Shown piece after piece: positions 42,735 through 54,353 of a stretch of 62,000 bases of DNA. Every line of letters begins with the position of its first letter. The first letter of the stretch is position 1. The stretch spans positions 1-62,000 of the forward strand of contig JBBHKE010001613.1 in the NCBI GenBank assembly GCA_037447655.1. Reading direction: 5' to 3'. Source of the DNA: Zygnema cylindricum (taxonomy: Eukaryota > Streptophyta > Zygnematophyceae > Zygnematales > Zygnemataceae). The position numbers and the translations under genes are program-made. The notes below the pieces were generated by a model, which saw only the letters and a program-made list of their open reading frames with translations, made no database searches and was not told the DNA's origin.

Positions 42735-43049
42735 ATAAGATTAAGGATATGTTCACCTTTATAGCTTGCAGTTTTTGGGAAAGGTAATATGTGGGCTTTA
42801 CCTTGAGCACATCCACTACATTCATCCAAGGTCTTATTATCCCCAAAATGAATCCTCTCAACTACTCCCATTTTTTTCATTTCTCTCAATCTTTTTAGAT
42901 GGACATGCCCTAATCTTTATGCCAAATCATCAAGTTTTTTAAACCCCCGCCATTACTCAAATTCAGCCTAGACTTTCTTTAGCTACCCTTTTCAGCTGTG
43001 AAATATACGTCATCCTCATAGCTAGCAACAAAGAATCCTTTCTTAGTAC
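42735..43049 (-). pseudogene. Element F pol fragment, GAG-pre-integrase part (copia, A/B family)
   Basis: The minus strand reads MREMKKMGVVERIHF, then ECSGCAQGKAHILPFPKTA and YKGEHILNLI, as in element B. It ends abruptly at about 42735, so the rest of integrase, RT, RNase H and the 3' LTR of F are missing. The other half of F lies beyond element D from 49412. Confidence 0.85.
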
Positions 43050-43698
43050 TTTGATATCTTAAGCAAAAGATATTCACTCTTAATAATTCACAAAACATAA
43101 ATCATTACACAGCGGAAGCTCATAAAAGACAAGAGGAATATTCAACCAAAAGGATTTATAAGTGTTCTTGGCCGAAGCTCCTTTACATCATCTCTCTTCT
43201 CACTTCTCTCTCTTCTCTCTCCTCTTTAACTAATCTGTTACTCCAAGATTAATCCTCTATGATTCAATCATATAAGATTCAATACTCTGTACATATACAT
43301 TGCTGCCTATATACTCGCTACTCTACACTAACAGACAACAAGGTAAGACAAGCAGGACTTAGCGTAGCGATGAAGTCTGTCCCTAGCTGACTGTGGACAC
43401 TGTAAGTAATTTTCCACAAAGAAATTAGCCCGCGCTTTCTTCCTTCGAAACGACTAACACCAAAGGTGTACTTAATTACGTGTCACTCCATGAACACACC
43501 TGCACACAAATTGAAACACCTGTGCACGAAAACAAAAAGTGACGCGAAACGAAATAGAACATTTCGTTCGCGGATATCAAAAGTACCGTCGCCAAATGAC
43601 ATAGTACTTTTTGTATAATGACGCGACACTTCGCGTCAAGCAAACAAATGTTGGTATGACGCTTCGCGGAAATACCGCGAAACGACAATATCCCAACA
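43050..43698 (-). repeat. Element D 3' LTR
   Basis: The plus strand runs from TTTGATATCTTAAGC (first base pair decayed) to ATATCCCAACA. It contains a CT-rich run (43190-43225) that is longer in the other LTR. Confidence 0.9.
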
Positions 43699-43771
43699 AT
43701 CCCCCTCTTATTGTCGGAATCGCCAAACTCTTCATAATAATCCATGTTTTGGTTGCCCCCTCTCAAATACA

Positions 43772-46700
43772 TCATGTGTAGTTGCTTTTCGTCATCAAAT
43801 CTGCCGCCTCCTCTTTTGTCGGTACGTACGAAAATACGATCTCGTTCGCCGTAACCAAATCTCTTACAAAATGCCATTGGATCCTGATGTGTTTCGTCCT
43901 CTTGTGAAACACAAGATTTTTCGCCAACGCCATCGAACTCATGCTGTCAGAATAAATCGTCATACAACCAATAGGAATGCTTAACTCACGTAACATCTCC
44001 TTAATCCAAATCGAAGCCTTACGTGCATGACACGCATCCATGTAACTCAAAGTAACCGTAGGTTGTAGCCTAGAACTCCACGAGATCGCGGCTCCTCCAA
44101 AAATAAATGCGTACCTTGACGTGGACTTACTTCAACCAAAGTCGCCGCCCCAATCGGCGTCACAATAACCAACACAATCCAAATAATTATTGTGTGAAAT
44201 AAACAAAAGTCCAAGATCAATCGTTCCAACCAAATATCAAAATATACGTCGTACGACCTCCCAATGCGCCTTCTTTGGCTCGTGACAATAACAGCTGACG
44301 ATGGAAACCGCGGCCGAAATATTTGGACGAGTACCAACGCTAAGGTACATAAGTGAACCAACTACCTCTCGATATGGTACGTCGATAGAATATTCTTCCT
44401 CAAACTTGTGAATGTGTAGATTTGAATCCAACGGCGTAGAAAGCGGTTTGGCATCAGTCATACCAAATCTCTCCAAAATCTCCTTACAATATTGAGCTTG
44501 ACTCAATTTAATGTTCCCCTCTTTATCGCGTATCACTTCAGTTCCTAAAATATAGGGTACCTCACCAAGATCTGTCACTTTGAAATGTAATCCAAGGTAA
44601 CCTGAATGTAATCCAAGGTAACCTGTCAACTCAGTAATGGGATCCAACTTGTAGCATGCCATCAAGAAATCATCCACATAAACAGAAAAGATGATTTGGT
44701 CATCACCTTCACCTTTCACATAAACTCCAGAATCGGACGTAGTCCGTACAAATCCGAATTTCAATAGTACTTGATGAAGTCTCAAATACCACGTGCGCGA
44801 CGATTGTTTCAAACCATATATTGACTTTCGCAAACGCCATACATTTCTTTACTTCAAAGGAGACACGCCTTCCGGTACCTTCATGTATACCTCTTCCTCC
44901 AACTCACCATTTAAAAACGCAGTTTTCACGTCCATTTGATATACGTGCTTCTTCCCCATCGCTGCAATTTCAATAATAATCCGTAGTGAGTCGAACTTCA
45001 CCACGGGAGCATAAGTCTCGTTAAAATTAATTCCCTCTTGTTGTTGGAAGCCTTTACAAACAAGCCTCGCGTTGTACTTAATTATTTCACCCGAAGCTCC
45101 ATTCTTCATCTTAAATACCCACTTTGTATCTATCGCCTTTTTCCCCTCCGGTAATTTTACTTCCTCAAAAGTTCGATTTTCAACCGTCGATTTAAATTCT
45201 TTCTCCCACGCCGGTTTCCACTTATTCTCCCAATCAACTGACCTCTTTGCCTCGAGATAAGATTGAGGGTCGCCGATCATATTTTTCATAAGTGATTGCT
45301 ACAAAAGAAACTCCGTCTCTTTAGCATCAAAAAGAAAATAATGAGAATTCGATGCATTTTACCTTTTTCGATCGTAAGTGAGTTTCTCCGGTTTCTTCCC
45401 CTTTGTACTCCGAGAGCTCCTTCTAAAAACTTGCTCCTCCTTCTTCTCCTCGGATTCGATTTCAATTTCCTTCTTACTCTATTTAGAACTCGATTTAGAG
45501 CTTTGAGATTTCCGAATGTTCGAAAGCATTAAGGAATCCAAAGATCCGTTACTCTTTCTTTCAAATTCAATTTCAACCGATTTTCTCAATTTCTTTTTCT
45601 GGGTTTTTACATTCGGTTCCTCATCGGATTCCGAATCCCCAATGAACGGAAAATTCTCAATTTCACTCTCCTCATAAAAATCCAAATTCTCTTTAAATTT
45701 CCCCACGGAATTCATGGCGGATTTGAGATCCTCATGAAAATCCACATTCCGAGATTCCTCCACGGTGTGACGAGCCGGATTATACACTCGGTACAAATTC
45801 CCCTTTGCATTATAACCAACAAAAAATCTCGCTAACACCTTGTAGCAAATTTCTCGTTCCTCTTAATTGATTCCACATAAACTGTACATCCCCAAATTCT
45901 CAAATGATCAACCGTGGGCTTTCTCCCACTCCATAACTCCTCCGGTGTTTTACTTCCGGAAACCGAAGTGAGTCTGCGGCTACAAATGTAATTCCCCGTA
46001 AGAATCGCATTTCCCCACAAAATCATCTCTCGTCCGGAGCTATGAACCATCGCACGAACCATTTCTTGTAAGGTACGATTCTTTCTCTCGGCCACTCTAT
46101 TTGACTCCGGAGAATAAGGCGTCGTGAATTGATGACTTATCCCCCACTCCTTACAATACCCCTCAAAAACAACAAACTCCCCTCCATTGTCCGAACGAAT
46201 GGACTTAAGCTTCTTATCAATTTGCCTTTCGGCCATCACATGCTATTCTTTAAATTTTTCAAATGCATCCGATTTCTTTTTCAATAAATACACCCATGAC
46301 TTCCGAGAGAAGTCATCAACAATTACCAAAGTATACTTATTACCTCCAATTGTCTCGGGTTTAATATGTCCACAAAGATCGATGTGGACAACCTCCAAAT
46401 GACTTTGAGCTCGATGCTTGATGTCTTTAATCGGATGGGATTTCCGAATTTGATGTCCTTTGCTACATCCTCCGCATCCGTTCACCTTCTCACCGAATGC
46501 AAGGACATCCGATGATGCCATAAGGTAAGATAACCTTTCAACTCCGAAATTTGATGTGAAATTCCCTCGGTGGGAACTTTAGATTTCGGCCTCCTCCATA
46601 AAAGCTGGATATGATTCGCATCCATTACAACTCCTTCTCCAATTACATTCCCCTTCTCATTCCAAATCTTGATAGATTGATCACCTCTCGCAAGTAAGCT

Positions 46701-47360
46701 TCCACCACTTTTATGGATTTGTGGAACGCTTAAAAAATTAACCAAACCGTCTGGAATATAAAGAGTATTTTGTAGACGATACTCCGTTGATCTCTCTTTC
46801 CCATCATTATCCCATGAAAGAAGATCAAGCCGAACCGTGCCAACCGTACCAACCAAAATGACATGGCCGCTTGCAACCGTAATAAACTTTGGAACCGTGA
46901 GATCCCTCATGTCATCAAACAAGGTAGCATCCGTGCAAACATGGTGAGATGCCCCCGTATCAATAATCCACTCTTTCTCCAAATTTCCTCCACTACTTAC
47001 CAAATCAAGAGGTAAGGTTAAAAAGCGAAAAATCATCACCGGTTTCATTACCATAGTAAAAGTAATTTGCATTACCGTAACCACGACCACCACCGCGGCC
47101 TCCTCCTCGGCCGCCACCTCGGGCGCCTCTATCACCTCGTCTACCTCCTCTTCCACTTCCGGAATCTCCACTCTTTGCATAACATTGAGGGATCGTATGC
47201 CCCCACTTACCGCAAAAATGACATTGCTTGTCCTTATCCGGATAAGATGAAGACAAATGTACAAGCCGGTTACATCGGTAGCATGTCACATTGGAAAGAT
47301 CCGAAGGGACCTTCGGTGGACGACCTTGGTCCCTTTTGATGCCTCGGCCGCCACCACCAC
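43772..47360 (-). pseudogene. Element D gag-pol (copia), disrupted
   Basis: Gag C-terminus near 47360-47000: a degenerate knuckle CYRCNRLVHLSSSY, an intact one CHFCGKWGHTIPQC and a Gly/Arg-rich tail. Protease EWIIDTGASHHVC near 46975. Integrase HIDLCGHIKPE, a nonsense TAG near 46241, IRSDNGGEF and NRVAERKNRTL. RT (44849-45289) KWVFKMKN, YQMDVKTAFLNGELEEE. YVDDFLMA near 44680. A perfect 21-bp duplication inserts a second GYLGLH-type heptad near 44590-44630. RNase H ends EEAADLMTK near 43790. Several frameshifts. Confidence 0.88.
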
Positions 47361-47364
47361 CTAT

Positions 47365-48593
47365 TAGACTCAGCTTTGTTAGAGAGAAAGTAGAAAACAA
47401 AATAATCAGTTTAGAGTACCGACCAGATAGTGAGATGGTAGCAGATATGATGACCAAACCTGTGCCTTCCCCTAAGCTAATTTTCTGCAGGGAGAAGTGT
47501 GGTCTGAAATTAAAGATTGACTAGAAAATAAGGGGAGTGTAGAAATTAATGGTATTTTTAAAGTATTTTCTAGGTCTGAATAGAAATATAGAAAGAAGCC
47601 GAGGCAGTCTACCTCTAACTTCTCTCTCCAACTCTCAAACTTGTCGCAGTCACTGAGAAATTGGAGAGGAAGCTAGAGCCATGGCTACCTAGGCTATCCA
47701 GAGGTTTACGAGATATAAATATTAGTAGGGGTTTATTTACTAAAATTATATGTGACACCTCCTGGATTTGATCCTGGAACTTGCCGCCCGGTAAACAGCC
47801 TGTAGCCGGTAGCTTTAACCGTTAAGTCTTGAGATAGTGTTATGTAGTGTAGGGTTTGATAATTAATTAAACATTAATACGTAGGATAGTTCATTTAACT
47901 GAAATAGTTTTATGGGAGACATACATCCAGTAATGTAAAAGTACAGATTACAGTACAGATAAGAAACGAATACCGCACATTTATTTCTTTAGCGAAACGA
48001 ATACCGCGCATGTATTTATTACGGCTACGATTAAATGTGAATTTAATCGGACGGCTGAATTTATACGCCGAGATCGAGGAAGAGAATTTCGGCCGTTTTT
48101 GATCATTGCCACATCGGATGACACGTGGCGGAATGACATTGGATCGCGGTATCTCCGAGGATTAAGGGAGCGAATCTGAATATACCACGTGTCGACATTT
48201 GAACATGTCGTACAATGTTCGTATAGAAAGTACACCGGCAGCTGTACTTTTGTGTACGCAGGAGTAATCTGATTGGCTCCGTACATTAGTAGATAGATTA
48301 TGTGAGAGAGATAGGACTTAGAAAAATTAGGAGATAGGACCCTCTCTCTCAGAGAGCTTCTGTACAAAAGGAAAACTTTGACCCTCCATAACTTACTGCT
48401 CAGGGGAGCAAATTAAGAGATTCTTTTTGCTATCGACTGAAAGGAGTCTTGCCTTCATAAGGGTGAAGTTGGTCAGAGTTTTTATCTGCCAGGGTGGCAG
48501 TTGTTCTTGCTTAAACACAAAGGGGTCAAGATTATCCTAGAGGTTTCTTGGAAGTTGTCCACTCTGAGGACTTATGGAGGTCTCAGAGTTTCA
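47365..48593 (+). mobile_element. Fragment E: 3' end of an A/B-family copia element
   Basis: Plus-strand RNase H end (RLSFVREKVENK to CREKCGLKLKID, stop at 47522-47524), PPT CTAGAAAATAAGGGGAG, then a full LTR 47538-48593 starting TGTAGAAATT and ending GAGTTTCA. The left border is abrupt inside the coding region. It lies in the D gag in opposite orientation to D. No target duplication found, so a truncated insertion or recombination product. Confidence 0.88.
47757..47835 (-). other. Antisense tRNA-like segment in the E LTR
   Basis: The minus strand reads GACTTAACGGTTAAAGC (A-box-like) and TTCCAGGATCAAATCC (B-box-like). Antisense to the element, at the position homologous to that in B. Confidence 0.5.
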
Positions 48594-48758
48594 ACATACA
48601 TACTCAATGTTATGATAAAGGTGACGATGAAAAATCTAACAAACGTCACACATGGTGTGACCAAGACCGCTGGCTTAGAAAGGGTCGTAGTCTTGGAGGT
48701 GGTCGTGGTCTCGGAAGGGGACGTGGTTAAGGTCGCGGCATGAGCTAGAGGCTTCACA
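48594..48758 (+). pseudogene. Gag-like fragment beside the D 5' LTR
   Basis: Plus-strand reading HTQCYDKGDDEKSNKRHTW, then a Gly/Arg-rich GGGRGLGRGRG tail, resembles the end of a copia gag such as that of D (HTIPQCY plus Gly/Arg tail), but in the opposite orientation to D. Probably a rearranged fragment. No PBS is recognisable next to the D LTR. Confidence 0.4.
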
Positions 48759-49411
48759 TGTAGGATCTTGAGCAAAAGACATTCACTCTTAATAATTCAC
48801 AAAACATAAATCATTACACAACGGAAGCTCTTAATAGACAAGAGGAATATTCAACCAAAAAGATTTATAAGTATTTTTGGCCGAAGCCACTTTACATCAT
48901 CTCTTCTCTCTTCTCTCTCTTCTCTCTCTTCTCTCTCTTCTTTAAATAATCTCTTACTCCAAGATTAATTCTCTATGATTCAATCATATAAGATTCAATA
49001 CTCTGCACATATGCATTGCTGCCTATATACTCGCTACTCTACACTAAGAGACAACAAGGTAAGACAAGCAAGACTTAGCGTAGCGATGAAGTCTATCCCT
49101 AGCTGACTGTGCACACTGCAAGTACCTTTCCACCAACAAAGTAGCACGCGCTTTCTTACTTTGAAACGACTAACTCCAAACGTTGACTTAAACACGTGTC
49201 GCTCCACGAACACACTTGCACGCAAATAAAAACACCTGCGCACGAAAACAAAGTGTCTCGAAACAAAATAGAACATTTTGTTCGCGGATATCAAAAGTAC
49301 TGTCGTGAAACGATGTAGTACTTTTGTATGATGACGGTACACTTCGCGTCAAGCAAACAAATGTTGGTATGACGGTTCGCGGAAATACCGCGAAAAGACA
49401 ATATCCCAACA
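48759..49411 (-). repeat. Element D 5' LTR
   Basis: Plus strand TGTAGGATCTTGAGC...ATATCCCAACA. Contains an expanded TCTCTCTTC run at 48901-48950. Confidence 0.9.
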
Positions 49412-49416
49412 AGTAC

Positions 49417-50820
49417 TAGTCTCAAAACCGTTATCATCTAAGACCGATGTAGTGATAAGATTCTTGTTCAATTCTGGAATAAAAAAGACATAAGAGAAAG
49501 TGACTACGCATGTCTTACCTTCAACTAACACTTTTAGATCCACAGATCAAACTAAACTAGTGGTTGCTATTCTCTCATCCGTATACTCTATCTCTACAAT
49601 AAGGATCTTTCTTATTTTATTAAACATTTGTTTCTCTAAAAACATATACAAAAAGGCACCTGAATCAATAATCCAACCTTCTTCGGGAGTTTCTTCCACT
49701 CCACTGAAAGTACACTTTTACTTCTTTGGAATCTCCAACTCGATTTTCACCTCCAACTCCTCGTTGAGGGGGAGTTCTCCATCATCCTCATCAAAATCCT
49801 CTCCTAATAATTGTGTTGCCACAAATACCTTTTTCTTTCCTCCGGCTGATATACTAATCTGCCGCATCTTAAGTCTTAGCTCTGTCAATCTAGTACACTC
49901 CGCCATGTAATGTCCCGACTTCTTATAAATATGACAAAACCCCTTAAGAGGCCTAGATTCGGATCCATCCGATTAATTACCTCTACCTCCACCAAAGTAT
50001 CTATAAGGTTTTTTGAAATCACGATTCTTCTAGTCAGTTCCAATAGCCAAGGCTTGAATTCTCTTTCCTCCTCTGTGAATCTTAATGGTGTTTCCCGAAC
50101 CAAAATCATTTCAAAATTTGAATTCCAAATACATTGATGATCTAGCAAATGGTGAACCTTGTTAAAAATGTTCTCATAATCACCCACCACTTTCAATAAC
50201 AAACTATTCACCTTTTCTTTCTCAGTCTCTTGTCTACAAACACTCTCCAACTCCAAAAATAATCGGGACAAATCATTGCAATAGTCAAACATCTTTCCTC
50301 CTTTGTAAACATATTCTTGCACCTTTCGATCAGCTAGTTTCTACTGGTGAATTGTACCACGATAATAAATATTTACAAGAGCCTCCGACGAATCGACCAC
50401 CTTGTCCACATTTAGGTGAGAGGTGAAAAAGGCTTGAGGAAGACGCCCGAGAATATAATGAGTTTCCATTGTGTTTTTGAAATCCTAGATTTTAGTATCA
50501 TTTGCTTTAGTTTTTGGAACAACCCCTACCGATACTGATCTAGTAGCTATCGGTGTTAATTTCTCCTTCCACTTCTCTTTGCCTTTGTTTAACACAATGG
50601 TCTATCCGCCATCATCTACCTCCTCTATCTCCACTGATTCTCATGCGAATGAGCTTTTCAAAACCTTGGTGGAACTCCTAGATTTGTAGATGGCCCCCGC
50701 ACACGACCACTCAAAACGCCCCATAGCCGTTTTTCTAAAAGTGCACCCTTAATTTTAGTGTCTGAGTATATGAACCATGTTCCATTGAAAATGGGCAACC
50801 TAGAGGGTGGGCCCATAACT
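49417..50820 (-). pseudogene. Element F gag and protease (copia, A/B family)
   Basis: Reads from the PBS ATG with VMGPPSRLPIFNGTWFIY (near 50815), then GALLEKRLWGVLSGRV, the gag core YKGGKMFDYCNDLSRLF (50322-49885), a knuckle with Cys changed to Tyr (CHIYKKSGHYMAEC), protease GWIIDSGAF near 49670, and MDLKVLVEGKTCVVTF up to the D insertion at 49412. Frameshifts and stops are frequent. The upstream LTR-encoded ATG is out of frame here. Confidence 0.85.
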
Positions 50821-51700
50821 TTGTGACCTCCATTGGCCCACAAAGTATCCAGCTTGTATCAAGCCTATAGGATTCAAATCGCCCGCTTCACATTGACCCC
50901 AAATAAATGACACACGGTTAGGCAGGTTTTTTGACTGAGCCCACCCGTGTGAGGGCTTGCCTCCGTTGAGTCAAACGCAAAAATAATTTATGATTTTACT
51001 CCCATGAGCCGATAGTTATGGTTGTTCAAAGACAGTTGTTTATACAGACGGCCTATGGGAGAGAGATCTTCTTAGAGTACTCTAAAATCTCTAAGTACCA
51101 GACTAACTTCTCACAACACGTATATGCTAAACCATGCGCCAATGGGAGGATTGTTTCGTACACCTAAGTAATGTACAATACCTACTAGCCGCCGCAAAAT
51201 GTGTACGGAACCTGTAGGACACGTATTAATACGAGGTAACAACTAAGTCGGACGCCATAGTTTTGGTCCCTCTTTGTCTAACTTCCAATGCATTGCTACT
51301 ACGTTTGAATACATGGCTTTCTTGCAAAAGCCGCCAAAAAAACTATTCCAATCCGTCGACGCTCACGTGAGCCGTCCGATTACTTAATTCCCTAAAATGT
51401 CGTCCATTTTATTTGTCGCCGCGCAGAATGTTTTTTGCAGCCGTGGTACTCTGTCCGTTGAGTGTTTGTTGCCAATTGAAGTATAACATAAGTCTTTATA
51501 ATATTGCGCATGATCATTGTTTCTTCAATGCCTTAATGGATAAAGCATACAGCTACATTTAATTCGCAAACCTTATATCAAAAGTTGGGTCGCGCTTTTT
51601 GGAAGTGACTCATTCTATCCCTCCTACCCTTAGCGGTAGCTTCAATTAACAGCCATGGCTTTTGTTCCTCTACAGCTTTTATCCTATCTCAACTCTAACA
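50821..51700 (-). repeat. Element F 5' LTR
   Basis: Plus-strand TTGTGACCTCCATTGG...AACTCTAACA, about 880 bp, next to the PBS AGTTATGGGCCCACC (minus). It contains the leader hairpins in weakened form and a tRNA-like segment on the plus strand (51525-51600). Confidence 0.8.
51525..51600 (+). other. tRNA-like segment antisense to element F LTR
   Basis: TTCAATGCCTTAATGGATAA + AGC resembles the tRNA-Arg D-arm/A box (CCTAATGGATAAGGC). The B-box part is decayed (CTTATATCAAAAG). Confidence 0.45.
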
Positions 51701-53371
51701 ACTACAAGAAAAAAAAATTACATTTTTCCTATTTTCAACATAAAATGATAGAAATATAAAATACCTTTTTCATAACCTCACAATAGGAAAGGTCGTCTAA
51801 TAAGACGACTTTAAGAAACAGGTTAACAAAATCAAGGCCTCTAATAAGGAAACCTAAAGCACTTATGTCCTCTTGAAGAGTTGAAAAACGGAATCTTGAA
51901 AGGAGATAAAAATTTGGTGGAAGACTAACTAAGCTCCATCAACATCATCTACTGACTCTGAAAAAAAGGTGAATGTTAGAAAGTTGCTCTACAAAATAGT
52001 GAATGGAAAAAACAACCTCATTCGAAGGGTTGATGATGTGAGTGTCGTCATCAGCTGAAGAGGAAAAACAATATGGAAATGTAGCAGATGCTTTTAAAGT
52101 CAGCATGTGAGCAAGATCAAACAAAAGGGCTCATAGAGTGTCACTTTGACAGGGATCAGTTACTGATTCCAAAGTGGTAGGGTCCCCGAATGGGCCACTG
52201 ATGGGATTAAATAAAAGGCTCTATTTGGATTAAAACAAACAAACAAAAGGGAAAATCTTGTTAACAAGAGACCACGTGTGTCGAAGCTCACAAAAAATGG
52301 CATTTTGATCATCCGTGTTGAAGGCGTTAGAAGCATGACTATACGAGGTGGCACAAGACCCATAGCGAATTGAAAATCCACCTCGAACAACAATTAAAAC
52401 CCTGTGATGGGGTTTTTAGAGGGAAAAGATTGCAAAAAGGCTCATAGACAATCCACGAGTTCCCTAGCTGAGAGATGAGGGAACCAAATTAGGGCTCTAG
52501 CAAAGGCATATCGTCGAGGTCAAAGGGTTATAGAACTTCAACAAATGATAAAACGTTATGAAATGCCACGAGGTAAAGGTCATGGAGATGATAAAAGGCT
52601 ATCAAGTGCCAAGAGGTAAAGGTCTTGGAGGGCTTCAACTGTCAACGAGGTTGTTGGAGAGTGTGAAATGTAGTTGTGCACAAGCAGCACGAGAAATATC
52701 ACCACATCGACAAAGGTATATGGCCCGCCGCATGCGGGCCGTAGAAGCTAGAAGTGGATCTTGGCGATGAGAAAGCGTCACCGAAAGGCCAACTACATGG
52801 CTTGTGTGTTCTTGTTGAAAAGATTCTCAATCCCCACGGAGAAAAAGTTGGCAATTTGACTATGTCTTGCATGCCTTGCTAGCACCTCCACGGGGAGGTA
52901 AAACCAAAACCCAAGGAGGAAAAAAAAAGATGTCATAAAACAAGTTTATTGATATCATCAGCTAAAAGCCCAAAAGGGAACAAAAATGCAACGTGAACAA
53001 TTTCCCAAAGATGGGGAGGAATCAACAAATAGAACCGTGGTTTGGGGAAACCTAAATGGTAGCATCTCATAACGTTTAGATTGTAGACAAAGTTTCAATC
53101 GTGGTGAGACGGGTGGCATTGGAGGGGAGAAACCTAGGTGCCGTCTTGGGCATTAGAAATGGTTGGAACGATGTTGGGACACGCTTGTACATTTCGCGCT
53201 AAACCAACACCTTGAGCGTAAGGCTTTCCATAACTCAAGCAAGGGACATGAGATGAAGCGGTACTAGAGGAAAGGTGGACATGCGAAGGAGAGTGACGAG
53301 TAGTGTGTGTAGAATGTGGGGTCGTTGAAAGAAGAACTTGAGAGGGAGGTATGACGTTGAAATTTTGTGGG
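51701..53371. other. No gene seen
   Basis: Moderately A-rich DNA. A short inverted repeat GGCCCGC-CGCAT-GCGGGCC lies at about 52722-52741, and GAGGTAAAGGTC(A/T)TGGAG is repeated at about 52569 and 52613. Short frames show no recognisable domain. May be old transposon sequence. Confidence 0.45.
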
Positions 53372-54190
53372 CACCACAATCTCCCACACAATTCATAGCT
53401 ACTCCTCCACTACTATATACACCCAATAGCCCAATAAATTTCACATAATTACTACCACCATGGCAAGCACTGTCTTTGACTAGCGTCACCTTTGTGAAGA
53501 CAATACTCCCCTAAGTCCAACGCAAAAAGAATCTCCAAATTTTGCTCCCCTAAGGAGTAAGTTATGGTTGTTCAAAGACAATTGATTTACGTATATGGCA
53601 TCTAGGAGATACGGCTTGAAAAAACTCTAAGTCTAAACTATCTACTCTCAAAGTCCGCTTATTAAACCCTCAGCCAATGAGAGGACTTTAAAATACTCTG
53701 AGCTATGTATAAAAAAATAATAGTCGCTATAAAATTGTACAACAACTTAACGACACTACTGGATTTGTCTTATCCCCCTCTGCCGACCGTTAGCATTTGG
53801 CCACGTGCCAATTTGTGGCTATTTTGTCAAAAGCCGCCAGAAGAGCCATTCCGGGCTGTCGATGTTTACGTGAACCGTCTGTTTTCTTATTTCCTTAAAA
53901 ATGTTGCTTGTCTCAATTTGTCGGCACGCAAAATGTACATTGGGGCCGTGGTACTATGTGGGTTTAACGTCCGTCTCCAAAAGAAAGGTAGTTTAAGGAT
54001 TTATGAAACTCTACATTAACATCGCTTCTTCAATGTCTTAGTGGATAAGGCGGACCACAATCTAGAATCCATAAACCTAAGATAAATTCTAGGTCGGGTC
54101 ACCCGTTTTCTCTCTTACCTTTAAAGTTGGCTATCATTGATAGCCATGGCTTCCGTTCCTTTGCAGCTTGTATCATGTCTCAACCGTAAG
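53372..54190 (-). repeat. LTR-like remnant G (A/B family, minus)
   Basis: Shares with the F and H LTRs the phrases TTTTGCTCCCCTAAGGAG, TAAGTTATGGTTGTTCAAAGAC, GCCATGGCTT and the tRNA-like segment at 54030-54105. No adjacent internal region or PBS, so a solo LTR or fragment. Borders approximate. Confidence 0.7.
54030..54105 (+). other. tRNA-like segment antisense to LTR G
   Basis: GTCTTAGTGGATAAGGCGG strongly resembles a tRNA-Arg D-arm/A box. A T-arm-like CCTAAG-ATAAATT-CTAGG follows about 45 nt later. Confidence 0.55.
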
Positions 54191-54353
54191 AACTATTAGT
54201 AATATAAGAATTATATTTTTCAACGGACGTTTGTGTGAGGGGGATGGGACGCCGAAATCAGTACATGGGGAGAACTTAGGGGTGGGATGGTTGGAGGGAG
54301 GAGTTGAATGGATCTCTGATAGGGCTTGTGGAAGAAAAGGATCGGAAAGTTTA

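Larger units (their letters stand above)
43050..49411 (-). mobile_element. Copia-type element D, a different copia family
   Basis: LTRs at 43050-43698 (3') and 48759-49411 (5'), about 650 bp. TSD AGTAC at 43045-43049 and 49412-49416. It splits element F. The purine tract AATAAGAGGGGGAT abuts the 3' LTR. Gag-pol on the minus strand is disrupted, and the gag N-terminus is replaced by fragment E (47365-48593) and a rearranged stretch. The LTRs share no obvious similarity or tRNA-like module with the A/B/C family. Confidence 0.92.
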
